Origin: Lichenostomus cassidix
Taxonomy: Eukaryota; Chordata; Aves; Passeriformes; Meliphagidae
Reading direction: 5' to 3'
Assembly: GCA_008360975.2 (NCBI GenBank)
Contig: CM039189.1
Coordinates: 13,458,056-13,522,055, forward strand
DNA length: 64,000 nucleotides
Shown: positions 13,001 through 28,000 of the stretch, in pieces
Layout: every line of letters starts with the position of its first letter
How positions within the stretch are numbered: position 1 is the stretch's first letter
Notes under the pieces: generated by a model
What the model was told of the DNA's origin: nothing
Database searches by the model: none
Seen by the model: only the letters and a program-made list of their open reading frames with translations
Made by a program: the position numbers and the translations under genes

Positions 13001-16000
13001 TGTCAGATCCCCCTAATAATACCTAATTTACATACTTATAGGAACATTTATTTCTTCCTCTTATTCAGCTTTAATCAGGCAGACTCCAATCCACTATAAC
13101 CGCGTGAGATTTATGAGAGAGGGCATGTGCTCTGTAGGTCAAAAAGTCTGTGACTTCTGTGTGTGGTTTCCTGCCTATAAGAATATGGAAACAGGAGAGA
13201 AAATTGGCTCAATGGATCCCATATTTGCAGATCCAGTATCTCTCATTTGCTACTGCATAGTTACACCAGTTTTTAATTCAGTTTTTGGCTAAATAAATAT
13301 GAAAATAAAATTTTAGAAGCAGCACTACACATGTGCAATTACATTATAAAGTTCTGTGAGGCAATACACCACTAAAACAAAAAGTAACACACTATATCTA
13401 TTAATCTAGAAAACATTTTAAAGAAACTGAAACAAGCTAAGCAGTGCTTAACCCTAAGATACAGAAGTTGACAAATTCTGAAAGACTGAAGAATTTAATA
13501 TAATTTATCATGAATGCCAGACTTACTTGGAAAAGTGATCAGGTAACTTACCTGATCGTTCCAAAGATTTGTATTTATTTTCTTCAAGATCATATGAAAC
13601 TTTTTTCTCCTTTTTTTCATTGTGGTCTTCCTTTTCAGTTTCTTCTCCTGATTCTGACACAGTGCTACAGCTATCACAGCTACTAGCAGTGCTGTGGTTC
13701 TTAGATTTCCTTAAGGATTGTGCACTTTCTGGCATTGAACACAAGGGCTAAAAAAAAAAGAAGAAAAAACACCCAAGAAATTGAATTGAATCCCAAAGAA
13801 ACAGCTGACTATCACACTAGATCCTTGATTCAGGCAGATTCAGGCAGGATTTGCACAGCTGTAAACCCTCCCAAATTAGATTGGAAGTTTGTCCTAAATT
13901 TGAGAATAATTGCTTAAATATTTCATTAAATTCACTCCACAGTAATACTAAGCTTTCTCACGTGAAGAGCAGCATAATATAGTAAGAGAAGGGGGAGGAA
14001 TTATTTTATTTCAGGTATGAATTGTGCTACCAAACATACTGAATTAGGGTTTGAAATCATAAATCAATTGATACAGAATACCATTTACAATCAGTTCAGG
14101 TTCCTCACTGATACTTGCAATAACTGAAGCTACAGTTTTAACAATGATCAACATGAAACAGAAAAATATGTCAGGGAACTTTGGCTGTTTTCCTTCTGAA
14201 AAGAAAGTGATTAATCCACATCCTGCAGAGAGCAGAGACCAAAGAATACAGCTGGGGGTTCTTGGTGCCTCCTATGCACATGGGATTCAGTGTCATTAGC
14301 TAATTAATCCTGTGCTATTACCAAGGATACTGCAGGACCAAAACCAAAACGGTGGAGACAGAGAAACTGATCCAAGAACAGAAGCTACAAAAGAAAAATT
14401 TTCTTCTTCCATCTACCATCAGTAACACTCAAAAAATGAAGTATCTTCCATTACATCTATTATCCTAACTAGGTTTATGTAGTCACCTTTTTTTCCTACA
14501 CATTTTCTTTCCAGTAACTCTCAGCTAATAAGAAGCTATCCTGATGGCCTCATCTACCTAATGGATTACAATTAAAGCTCAGATTTTTAAAAAATTCATA
14601 TAATTATTTCTGAATGTACTTTGAGTCAAAGTGAAACAGAAGAACTCTCAGGAAGAATTTAAATTTTCCTAATGTCTTAGCATAATGTAATACACCTGGA
14701 TTTATTAGGAAGGTAACAGGAAAAAGCCCCAAAACATCTTGTTGCTGCAAGATGCACTTTATAACTAAATAGAATATACCTAAACTTCTATTCCAGATAA
14801 GGAAGAGAAGGGATTTCTGCCACTAACTAAAAGTATGTTTATGCAATCTCAAGCTGTTAGACCAGATAAGGAGAAGTTAGAGAAGAATATTGCATTGAGG
14901 GGAGCCCTGACAATTGTTGTTACACAAAGAATATGTTGATATGTATCTGTCTGCCAAAGGGATAAAAGTAAGGTGCCTCAACACTTACTGCTTTCTTAAA
15001 AATAGCTGTCCTAATCATGAAATGCTGTGTATGATGGAGACATATTGATCAGATATTCCTGAGGAGTTATACAAGGTAAACCAAACATTTTCAATCACAA
15101 TTCACAGGGGCTTTAAGGTAGGTCTTATTCCACTTATCATATACGTGTTCCTCACACATTCTACAGTAAACAATATCAATTAACAAAGAAAAGAAATATC
15201 AAAGAAATTACAAAAAGAAATAATGAAAAATAATAGCTAGATCTGGGTGTAAACTGACCACTTAAAGTAAGAGATATCTCCTTTCCTAGCAAGTCTAATC
15301 ACCTTGATTTTCCCCTTATGCTAGCACAATTCTTCTGTCATTAAACTTATCTGATCTTATACCAAAAGAATTAAAATTAAAATTAATTTCTCCTTTCCTC
15401 CACAATATCTGTTATTTTCGTTCCTTAGTCCGTTGTCCTGCACAGACAGTTAACCCTGACAGTGTGTAGGTGTCAGGAGCCCTCTAGAGGCTACAAATAA
15501 ACTGGACATTTCCACAATGCATTTCTCCATCTATGCAAAACTCAGTGATATTTTAATTGCAGGAAGAAATACCTTAATTCTGTGAAATTCTTGATTTCCT
15601 TTTTCCTACGCTGAGTTCCTAATCATGTTCAAATAAAAACAGGGCTGAAATTCCTAGCAAATATGGAATTATTACATGGAAAGCTTGCATGTATTTATCA
15701 CACAGCCCTCAACCTCTCCTGTGTATAGATATGTATGTGTAAATGTAGATGCTTATATATGTCTCTATGTATGGAGGAGGATGAGGAGGAAAATACCTCT
15801 CTCTCAGAACTATTCCAGTTGTTTGGTTGGTTTTCAGAGTCCTGGCTGGATTTTTTTTTTCTCCCAAGGAAGAGTGCAACCCAAGGCAGTGCATTTGACC
15901 TAAGAGTATCTTCTGTCAGCAGGGCAGCCACTGAATGTTAAAGGGGGACAGACTTCACTGACCTTCTTAAAATACCTTTTGTGTTGGGTAACATGACATG

Positions 16001-19000
16001 GAAAGTACAGGTCCTGTGGTTGCTTTTTCTCTTTTTTTCGTTTGGTCTTGCATATGTTTCTATTTCAATATGCAAATAGTTCTGTATTTGTAGGATTTTG
16101 TGGTTACAAGATGAGGTTTACAGCTGGATTATTCTCTTACCTGACAGACTGACAAGCAATAGTAATTTCTACTGCCTGCCTCACTCACTGGATTTCTATA
16201 TAGATATATATTTAGACATTACATACCTCATAGCAGCTTCTTTACAAAGAGGTGGCCAATTAAATCCACATTACTGGCCATATGCACCTTAACTCTTACA
16301 GGAAAGAGATGATGCTCTTTTGGTGAAAGATACAAGGACTATCTGCATGGGCAAGTGTATTTCAAAGGGAGCACACAGGGCATTATGCAACCAGGGAAAT
16401 CTCTGGTCACATGGCTTCACTGTAGGCAAGGTTTAAATGATTGAGAAGTGTATCAGGAGCATTAAAAAGATGCAGGAGTAGAAATCCTGCATAGCATGAA
16501 GTGTTCACAGTGCAAGGAAAAGAAACAGTCTCCCTGGATAAGTTAGTTTGATTGTCTACCCTTTTGATTTCACCAATTTCAGGGGAAAACAAAAAAAAAA
16601 GAGAAATTTTGGTTATAAGCCATTTTTTCTTTCTGCTCTAAGTGCAAACAGTATTGTACCAGTTAAATAGTTGTAAGCTACACAATCCATTTGCCTGCTA
16701 TAAAAGACCATGGCACATAGTCTTACTCATAAATTAATCAAATTTTATCTTAAAACTAACTAAGAGAGGTTTCTCAATTTGGGCTTAGTACCCTATTAAT
16801 GGTTAATTAAATGTTACAGCCTCCAGCCTGGGAATGTCTTGTGAACAATGAGTGTAGAGGTAGAATAGATCAAGTCAGTGTGCATACAGACAACCAGATA
16901 GAAGTTCTCTGAGAGTTGCTGGGAAAAGACAAGCTTCTGGGAAAAGGGAAAAATGTGACTGAGATGTTAAACTTGAACTAAGTGACCCCACGTTAAAGAA
17001 CTGAAAACAGAACTTCAAGAAAAAGAATCCCTGTAGGAATGTGGACTGAGGGGTTTTTTCTCTTGTTTAAATGAATCCACCACTGTTAAAGCACGAGCTC
17101 ACAAAATCCCCATATTTGTAATGAGGTCCCTGCAAATCTATCTTAATACCAGATTGGGCATGTAGATCCTCTTTCCAGAATGCACGCCTGTAATAAGATG
17201 TAGCTCTTTGGATTCTTGCACATATCTAAAGTACCTCTTCAAGCTCAGAACAATTGTCAGCATTCATTTTGTACAGAAATCCACAGATTTGTGCACCATG
17301 TCATCAGAAACATAAAACACTAAAAATATGTACATGCATCCATAAACAAATCAATTAGAGCTCAGAACAGAGATGTAGGCTCTTCTAAGCAGACTTGACC
17401 TAAAATGTTTACAGGATATAAAAAACATACTTATTTTAGCCAAGCCCAAACTATTTATCTTTACTGGCTTAGAGATACGCAGTTTATTTAAGGCAAAGAC
17501 TCACATGAACTATGCACACAAGCAGAAAGCATTAAGCTAAAAATAATATACATTCACATTAAAAGCAGATTTTGGATACAAAACAGGTTCCAAGATATAC
17601 TGTACAACCCTCTTAGAAAGTGAGCAAGCTATAGATATATCAAAATTCTAATTAATTCTTTTACCTTCCATAGTGCCTTTTATCCCACAATCCTAATTTT
17701 GGCACTAATCAATTAAAGATGAAAGCATTCTTTTGAGATCCACTGTTGATATAAAAATCTTTTCACACACTGAAATCAATCAATCTCTCATACAGTTGTT
17801 ACCATGCATGGCAATTCCTCAAAATGGTTTAAAGAAGAATCTCATAACCCCTTAAAAATTTAATGGGATTTAGTTGGACAAATGCTTCTCTTCATACTCA
17901 AAAAAAAAAAAAAAGAGTTAATGGCAGTCTGAGGAAGAAAACTTCCAGCAGGATCAGCTAACTAAATTCCCCACTTGAAATTCTCAGAATACGTGTCTAT
18001 AGAGTAAAACAAAAAACTGGTATCTAAAAGTCAAGTACCTTAGGTCCTCGCTGCTTGGTGCATTTCCCCATCAGCTTTTCATCATCTATTTCACACTGCT
18101 CCAGAAGATCCAAAATGTCCTCCTCCTAGAAACGGGAATTTCATTACTATTAATTCAAAGCAGGACATACCCTGTCCTTCCAAAATTCAAGCAGAGTGGT
18201 AGAAATTTGAAATTACTTTGATTACTAACTCCTGAAATAAGACTATGGATTCCTCCACAGGAGGAAATAGAAATATTTCTTCTCATGCATGCATCTCTCC
18301 TTGCAAGCAACATGGAATTGAGGTTTCAATCCAGTATTAACATTTATTAAAAATAAAATTCTGAAGAAAGGATTAAACAAAGATTCCTGTAAAACTGCTG
18401 GATGATGCCAACTACAAAGACGCAAAATTATTTCTCAGGATCCCAAATTACATCATGTTAGCTGGTTATCATTATAGCTGTTTTCCTACTGTCTCTGACT
18501 AAATACGTAGGCAATCAGGCAGTTTTGGCTGCCTTCAATCCTTAAACTAATGGAGCTGGTTTTAGGATATCTCTTGTCCCAGTCCATACAAGTGGATGAA
18601 TAGGCTGGGAACATTACTGGAGGAAGAAGGAGGCAATTACCAGCTCAAAAGCAGTTTGTGCCAACCTCTGGTTTGGCCAGGGGTAAGGCTGAGGATCAGG
18701 GAAATGGCAAAGTAGCTTAAAGCCATCTAGCCTGTCTCCACCCTGGCTCCACTGCAGTTCATCCAGATTCAAGGATCTGGCCCACAAGCTGCACAAAGAA
18801 TAAGATCATGGAACATTATCAAATGCTATTAATTGGCCATCATACATGATTATAATGAAACTAATCCACAAGCTCATGAATTCAAAGTTAAGTAACTCCT
18901 AAAGCCAGTATTTGGTGTACTTCAGTACCTTCATTCTTTTCAAAGGGTTATTCATTTCCCGCTGAAGTGAAGCTGCTCTTCCAGCAAGAAATGTCTGGAA

Positions 19001-22000
19001 AGCAGTGGCTAACAAACTCTCATACTTTTCAAGTAATGTCTTATCATCAGGAGGGTAAATTCGCCTAAATAGGAAAAAAAGAAGAGTTTAAGATAGAAGC
19101 TGAGCTATTTATCACACAAAAGTAATGTCACTAATGCACAGTCTCTAATGCATACACATCCCTTCTATAGCAATGCTATCATATCATAAAACATACACTC
19201 TGAACATTGCTCTCTAAATCTAATTTTAATTCAGTGAACACATTCTTGTTTAAAACAGCAATTAGCCAGTCAAAAGAAATACCATGCAGGTCATTCCAGA
19301 GGTATACCAAAACCCAGTTTTGCAGTGCTCAGAAATTTCAGTGGGTGTGAGTGATGCATACAGATGTGAATGATTCATGAAATATTAACAAAATATTGTA
19401 TGTAAAGTTCAGAGCCACAACATAATTTGTATTAGCAATAAAAGGACACAAAACAATTTGTATTAGCAATCAAAGGACAGAAAACAGTGAAAATCTGAAC
19501 AATTCCTTTGATCTCACGGGCAGGCTATAAATTAAAGATTGAGTATGTACTGCAGTTGAATGCCAAATCCTCAAAAAATTAACAGGAAGAAATAGGTGCT
19601 ATGAGAAAGAAAAAAAAAACAATTGGTACATGGATATATAGGGTGACTGATTTTCCATTAGAGCAGCTCTGCCATTATTCTCTAAAATCACAGGTAAGGA
19701 GATTATGACAAATCAGAAGCAGGAGTTGGTGATTTATTCATGTTCATCAAGCCACAATGGGCTTTGAAGAAAACCACTTCAATCCATCTGTCATGAATGC
19801 CTGAAACACAGCCAGAAACTATGAAGATGGAAGACTAATTTCTAATGTATTGTAAGGAGTAATCCATAAATTAATTTGGCCTGTGCAGTGCAAAGCATGG
19901 ACACCATTTATATAGTGCATGACATTATGTGACTTTTATGTATTTGTGAATCCTTTCTGAACTTTTTACAAGGTTCTTTTCTTTCTCCTTCTTAATTTTC
20001 AGACTTTTTCTCCTTGCAAAGTTGTCTATCATGAGGATTTTGTTGCAAAACAAAAAAAGGATAATTTGATACCATTAGATTCAGGGCAGTTTCTAGAACA
20101 AAATGAAGATTGTTCCAGTTTGTATTAAACACCTGAAGGAGATTTAGGTTCTAATTTAGGGTCGCCTTTTAATGGTGTTGATTCTACTGCAGAAAAGTGC
20201 CATTGAATAGTTTACAGAATAATATTCTTAATATATTTAGAAATAGACTGCAGCTTTTCGAAGCTGTGTGCGTCCTTTCCAATTCCTTGTGAATTCACAA
20301 GAGCTTGACAGTGTGGCTCCTACATCAGCTGCCCCAAGATACTCCTACTGAAGCCTGCTGTGCTTGCAGACAGACATGGACCAAGCCAATTGCTGAGCTG
20401 ATATCCACAGATTAAATCCAAGCCTGCTTGATTTCAGGTTTCTCTGGACTTTCATTCAGAGTGCAATATTAATCCATTCATCAATACTAGCATCCAAAAT
20501 TTCCATGATTTTATGTCAATGCCTGACACAAGCTAGTCCTGCTCTACAGAGGAACATCACATGGAGAAAATACTGCAGAGCCTTCAGATAAAATTCCTCT
20601 TCTTCTCTAGCCAAAATTACTTTCCTTCTCAGGTTCTTCTAATCCTTCAGCCTTTCCTCAAACACATGGTAAAAAAAAAAAACCACTCAGCTGTTCCGCC
20701 CTTTTACAAGTGCACGTTCCTCATGAAGTGACACTTTACTTTTTCCTGGGGAAGAAAATATTTTTGTGGTTGTATTGATTTACATTAACCCAAAAGCTAA
20801 ATAAAAAGACCATGTGGTTCATTTTCAGTGAAGAACTGAATAAGCAACTGAAATTGTGATCAGTTAATAAACTAGACTTTTAAGTTAGTGAAAAGAAGAA
20901 TGTGTTAAGGCATCACGGTGCTCCTCTTTCTAATAGTAGCATGAAAATAACCACTTTATCACTTCATTGTACATCTAGGGTTTTCTCTTACTTACTAGTT
21001 CAGCTCCACATATCATGAAAAGATGGAATGAAAAGTTACAAAGAAAGACTCTTTATAAGCAAAATGTTAAGTCATCAAAAATCAGGATTTCACATAAACA
21101 TCTATCTGTTTAAATGAGAATTTTACTGAGAATTATAGAACATCTGCTCAAAAAAAGGCAGCGATGACTAGCTTCCGACTAGCTCACAATAAAATACGTG
21201 AACTCAGACCTCTCACACCCTGGATGAATGTTACAAAAAGTGGGAAAATGTTCCCATCATCTCTTCCTAGCCTTACTTTTCTCCCTTTCACCAAATATTC
21301 CTAGGCCATGCTTTCACGTCTCAGTGAAGCAAATATCAAGAAATAATAATAAAAACATCACAAAACAAAAATTTTGTTTTCTGGTCAATGCCTATTGTAA
21401 CTGACAATATAAAGCTCTCTTTTAAACATACTTTACCAAGGAATCTGAAGGTACTTACATTTCAGCCTACCAAGATCCAAAATCAAGGTGCAAAAATACA
21501 AATAAAGTCTTTCACATAGTCTATTCAAACTCTGTTCCAAATGATGGAAGAATGAGTAAAGTTTCCTAACTTTTGGCAAGCCTTAGAGATACAATTCAAA
21601 TACGATATTTTTATAGGGGAATAATCATATTGCACCCTCTGTCCCCAAGATAAGAATGATCATATGTGATTTGAGAACAAGTTCATAACTACAGTAATGA
21701 TTCTTGGTGCATTGAATGCTAACAATCATGTCTTTCAAGCAAATGTCTTGCACAAACAACAGGGTGACTGATGTCATATAAATTCTTAAGTGCATGGAAA
21801 AAATTGGAATCAAGAAAAGAACTATCTGAAAAAAATATACCTGATGTATATGTTTTCTAAAAATGCCTATACATTTTTGGCAGAAAATTATTATCTACCA
21901 CAAATACTTGTTTCCACTGTTCCTAAAGAATATACTGAATACTTCCTACTAATACAGTCAAAAACATTCACCTGTAGTTCCCCATGTGTCTATTTTCATG

Positions 22001-25000
22001 CTCCTCTTTGGAAATCTGTTTACGTACTTGTGCAAGTCTTTCCTTCTACAAATCAAGAAAGTAAGACAATTAAAACAAAAGAGAGTATAAACCATGAGCA
22101 AGAAACAGCACTTTTCTCCCCTCCTACCAGTTCTTGTTTTCTCCTTTCCAGTGTGTGACGCTGCCTCTCCCAGTCTGAGGAACCTGGCAACAGTTTTTTC
22201 ACTGACCCTTGACCATACAGTCTTCTTTGAGCCTCAGCCTTCTGTTGGGCTAAATTTTTCCTTTTATCACTTGTCCTGAAATACAGATGATATTGAGAAA
22301 TGTCAATTCAATGCAGCTGAGACACTCTTTCATATCAAGTACATCATCTGCATTTTCCAGTCAATCATATAAAATTAGAATTTAAACATTTGTTAAGATT
22401 TTTTTTTATATTAACTTTCCTGGCTACAGTATTTTCACACTTTAAGGGATACTGTATTGACTCTTTGCTATAATTTAACATACACACATGGTTGTATCTA
22501 TTTTCCTGAGGTGTAGTTTTTTTCACCATATCTCAGCTACCAAGTTTTCCTGTACAGGGCTATGGCTTTTGACTGAATGCAACACTATCACTCAAGCAAA
22601 TTTCCTTTATGGCCACTTACCCATGACTGCATGCATATGCCAATGTCAAGATGCGTTTGAAAAATTTCAAAAAAGAAGTACAAAAATTACTACTACCATT
22701 CATTTTTTGCAAGCACATATGCATGAAGAAAAATTAAATTGGGATTAATTTCTATAGCATAATTGGCAGCAAGGGAAACATTTACATTTTGAAAATATGA
22801 AGGTGGAAAAAAGGTTTTTCATTTTCTCTGAGTCCAATTCAAATTTAATTTTAAAAAAAATCAAAGCAACAGAAATAGAACCCAACTGAAGAAAAGAGGA
22901 CAAGGTACCGTATGTTGAGAAGCTGTAAAGCATTTAGCAGAACACCTTTTTTTACATCATAGTCTATTTTCTGATCTGTTCCAAAGCTTGGGGCACGATT
23001 AATCTGAAAAAAATGAGACACAGAAGACTCAGGAATGTTCAGGTTCACCTATTGTAACAGGCTTTGTAAAAATGACTCCTTCCAATATAGCAGAGATTAA
23101 GGGAATACATGTTGAGAAGTTCTTTTCCATTTTTTTTTTTTTCTTATAGAGTATTGAGTATCACAGATACTGGGAGCTGGGAAATGTACCCTTTCAGTCA
23201 GCAGGTTATCCAGACATTTACAGTGCACACCATTCAAGTTCTGGCACTGGGAATCCAGTCTAATCTGCTCTTGGTTGCTGCCACCAGAAATTTACCACAC
23301 AAAGTGCTGTTAAACACACTAGAACAGAAGATGTGCTGTGCTGTGGTGGTCCAGAACAGCAAGAGTTAAACTCTTTCCTAGTTTCAAGTCTGAAATAACT
23401 TTAAACACTACTCTAAAAAGTAGCAACTATACAAGGACAGAAAGAGGCTCTACTCCAAGGTCTTCTTAAGCATATTTAAATAACTTTTCAGATACACTTG
23501 ACAGCAACATGTCAAGATTTAAGTTATTACATCAGTACATAGTGTGAAAACATAGGATAATTAACAGTCTCAGCAACAAAAAGCTTATAAACTACGTATA
23601 AGAGATTAAAAATGGTACCACAAATATAGAGAAACAAGGAAAATGCTGGGAAAAAACTGGGAATCTCACAGTGAGACTAAATCACACACTTAACAGCCAG
23701 GAGTTTCAACCAGCCATCTTATAAAGCTGACAAGCTTTGGAGTCCCTACAGAACCTCAGTTTTCAGGAAGCCTTGAGGGGGAATAATGATTTATTCCAGG
23801 AACTCTTTCCAGGCTGGTATAAAAATGTATACTTGAGCAATGGGTGCTAATGAGAAGCAGGAATCTCACCTTGATAGTGAATGATCAGTGCTGGTTACAG
23901 AAGGGGCAGATATAAGAGAGCTTCAGAAGTGAAAACTAATACCTTTGTGCCCCACACAAATCAGAAGTGGGATACAGTTTGCATGCCCAAAGCAGAGGGC
24001 AAAAGCAGTTAATTTTGTTTTAGCATTCTAAATGCATTAAGAGCATCTTGGAGCCTCTAGAGCTGTGGGACAGAACCATTGTGGCTGCTGAGCTACCCAG
24101 TGTCCTGTTGCTGAGTCCCAGCTGCACCATCATCCTTGGAACTGACGGGTGACTTTCAGCTTTGGGAATCCGCTCATTCACTGCTTTTGCAGACAGACTG
24201 GCAAAGTGAGCAGGGAGCTCTGATGTTGAAAGAAAAATCATGAAAATTCAGCAGAAATAGTGAAGAGATTTATACACATTCTTTTTTTGAAGACTTTCAT
24301 CCAAATATTTAATTGACCAAGCTCTTTAGACTGACCTGCTAATCTATCATATCACAAAGAAGGACAAGAGATATGGTTGCTGACTAATCTGTAAGACTGT
24401 AGCACTGTAATCATGATAACATACTAGTGATATGCCACAATAGGTATTCACAATAACTGGTTACCAAACCATTGTCTGTGCATCTTTCAGACAGAGATGG
24501 TTATTTAGAGTTTAGTGACCCGAGAACCAGGACATGCATAACTAGCTTAATGTAACATCAGTAATTTTATCAGCAAGGCACATCTTGAAGATTGTTGACA
24601 CAAACAGGATTGTATGAGGGACCCCAAAGTGCAAGCAAATGATGATTGCAAAGGCCTTGAAAATCCAGACACTGATGCCAGTGGCCAAAATGTGTTCACT
24701 ACAGGAATGCAACCTTGTAAACTAGATAACACTGTGTCTAGGGGTAACAAAGAGAGCATATGGCATGATTCCAGATGTAAAAGACTTGTGGTAAAACATG
24801 GAGACAATGTGGAATTTCTGGCCACTAAATAAACAGTCAGTAAGTGGATGGTGGCAGCAAATGAAGAAAAATAACCCTAAGTGAAACTAAGAGCAAAGAG
24901 GAAGAAAACTTCACCATCGATAGTGTGTTCTTCCTGGTGAAGAACGTAAGACACTGAAAACTCGATATAACCACCTAACCATCTCTTTCTGGAGAAGCAG

Positions 25001-28000
25001 ACATCTCCTACCCCATGTTGGCCTTCCAAGGGTAGAGACAAGGGCAAGCATAACACAAGAGAAACAAGCAGATGCCAGAAAGTTTGTGTATGTGTACTTT
25101 AACCACTTCATTAATAGGAATCAGCAATAATTGCTTGGTCTAAGGTGTTCACTTTTATTTCACCTGGACTGATAACAGTTTTGAACAGATTTTGCTAGCT
25201 CAATTACACTAAATAATAAATTTCTGAATGTGTATGTAAGGTTTCTTTTGCCTTGCCCACATAAATCACAAGGGAAGTTGAGTACCCTGCACTTGAGGCA
25301 GTTATTAAAATGCATGGAATCTTTTTTTGCAATGATCACAGCTTTGTGATCCCAGCTGGTTATAATGAGGGTAAACAAGGCTGGAGTCCATCCAAGAACT
25401 TCAACTGTATTTTTCCTTTCACATAAAATTAACTACCTTGGAAATTTTGGTCAGAAAGAATAAAACTGGATTTTGTGAGAATTGAAGGGAGATCTAGGTC
25501 GTTGTTGCTACTCAGAGAGGATGAAGGCTGCACAGATCCTTGCCAGGAACATTTGGTGCCACAAGATGGCAATCATGCATTTCCCAGAGCCCTCACTGCA
25601 GTAGAAGCTTCCGGAAGTTCAGCAGCATCAAGGAGCAGGGGAGCTACTATGAATCAAGGCAATATAAACAAAAGTCAACACAGGAAAGCAGAGTCATTAT
25701 AGTATGTTGCACAATTTATTTCTTTTAATAGTTTATTAAGCTATCTTTATAACAGAAAAGCTACATGAGGCATGGAAACATGAAACTGATTGTCCTAATC
25801 CTATTTTGGCAATTTTCCCACAACACTGGGAACATTCAGGGCCTTGTGATTAGGACTTGTTACCACTGTTAGAAAGAATGATTCACTCCCCAAAGGGGGT
25901 TTTGGCAAGAGGGAAATGGTGCAAAGAGATAAGAGTGGAAATCTGTGGAAGAAGCCAGAAGTGTTTTAGAAAAAAAAATTATCTATATATGTGCACATAT
26001 ATATATATACACACAAAAAATATATATAATGTATAGTCTATGTATATACACTGCATATTTGACCTTTACTACACTACACACAACATACACAGAGTATGCA
26101 TACATATACACAGTCTGTTGCAAGCACTGCAAAAAAGCATAAACAAGCAAGGTAAAAGAGTAAACGAGCACACAAAATTAATAATTAGGCTTCTAAGTTT
26201 GAAATTTCTGTTAGTTTGGGTAAATGTCTGGCAAAATAAGTTAAAGGATACCTGTATTACCAAAAGCAGAAAAGGAAATACTTAATGTCTGCATTAAAAA
26301 AAAACATGTACGCAATTCCAAGTCCTCAAGTATTCTCCAGCAACCCAAAATACCAGAGCAGCATTTATTACTTTACTCTCATAAACAAGGAGCCTGGGAT
26401 AGCATGATTCTTGTCTGAGACCCATAAGTGGGGAATCAAACCCCCCAAAATCTCCATGCCTCATGTACACATCAGAGGAGACAGAGAGGTGTCCTTCAGA
26501 ATGGACTCCCTATGCTGCCTGACTCACCACCTCTCACAGAATTGCTCTGGCAGCATTTGCTACAAGGCTGAATGAAATGTTACACACACCTACTTCAGTC
26601 TGCACTTAAATAACCACATACAGTCATATGCAAGCTACAGGCAACCTATAGATGATAATCTGGAAGTGTAATGCTCAGTCAAAGGGACAGCAAGCTTCAC
26701 TGGACAAAAACAGAAGATGTTGATGTAGTACAGACTAAGTTCATGTCATGTGCTGCTTTTGGCGAGAACATCAAAGCCACCAAATATGCTATGTCTGCAT
26801 GGCAACAGTGGAGGAATTTTATTTTTCTAATTAAAATTATAATGAACCCCTGAGAGAAATAAGCACAACAAAACAACTGTTGACAGTATTAATGCCAGCA
26901 AATGAGGTTATAATTCAGTAAATTAATTGTGTACATTTTGCTCATCAGTAGCCAAATCATATTCATGACTTGCTGTCAATAGACAGACTTGGAATACATT
27001 TTGCTGTTTTCCCCAAGCTGCACAGCCTCCCAACCAGTTAACAGAATGAAATCAGACAATCTGAAAAAAAAACGTGAACTTCATCTATATGTTATTAATA
27101 GGGCAATATAAGAGGCACATCAGACAAACCTCAAACATTCCTGCTTGAAAATGTGTGTGAGCACCACTTAAATTTAACTGTACCACTAACAAACATATCA
27201 GAGAAGAAATTTTTCTTCCAGTCTCTTCACGTCAATTGTTTGCAGCATTTCATGTGTATCAAATTAGTTTCTTCTGTTTATGGGGATACTTTTAAAAATC
27301 ACAGGAGACAAAAAGAACACATATCCCCAAACCCAAGAAAATTAAGAGCATACATTCACAAAAGTTGTCAGAGCCATATAACATAGCCATACTCATGAAG
27401 GAAATCTATGTAGCACTCACTTGCTAAAATCAAGGTCCTCCAGCTACAATAACAACTGGGTTAATGTTATATTTCCCATTAAAACTTTCAAAAACATCTG
27501 AAATGCAGCATCAGTCCAGGAAAACAATTACCTTTTTTTCAGTATCAAAAATCACTGCAAAGTAGTGCTTCCATATGGATACTATAGAAAAGCACCATTT
27601 ATGTGCTCAGCAACAGTGCACTGAATTTGTTTGCAAGTTTCTTACATAGATATGGATTCAGCTGAGGCTTAGTTAACTTTACTCCTAAAAATTTATTTTA
27701 TATCTGTATAAGGAGGTTTACCTCTAGGAGCCATGGTTTTAGTTTTCTGTCCAGCAGAATATCAAATCCCAGGACTTCAAAGCAGACACTGTCACTTCCT
27801 GGAGCTTGCCCTGGCCTGCACATGCGATAAGCGTGAAGAACATGCGGCTCTGCAACTATCAGAGTTTTCACCACCAGCTCCTGCAGGGATTTGTATCAGA
27901 AGAATTCATCAGGAGACAAGAACCCAGCATATATTGAACTACTGTGTTTCATACTTTAATAGTTTAAATTTCATTTACATATCTACTAGAAAAAAAACAT

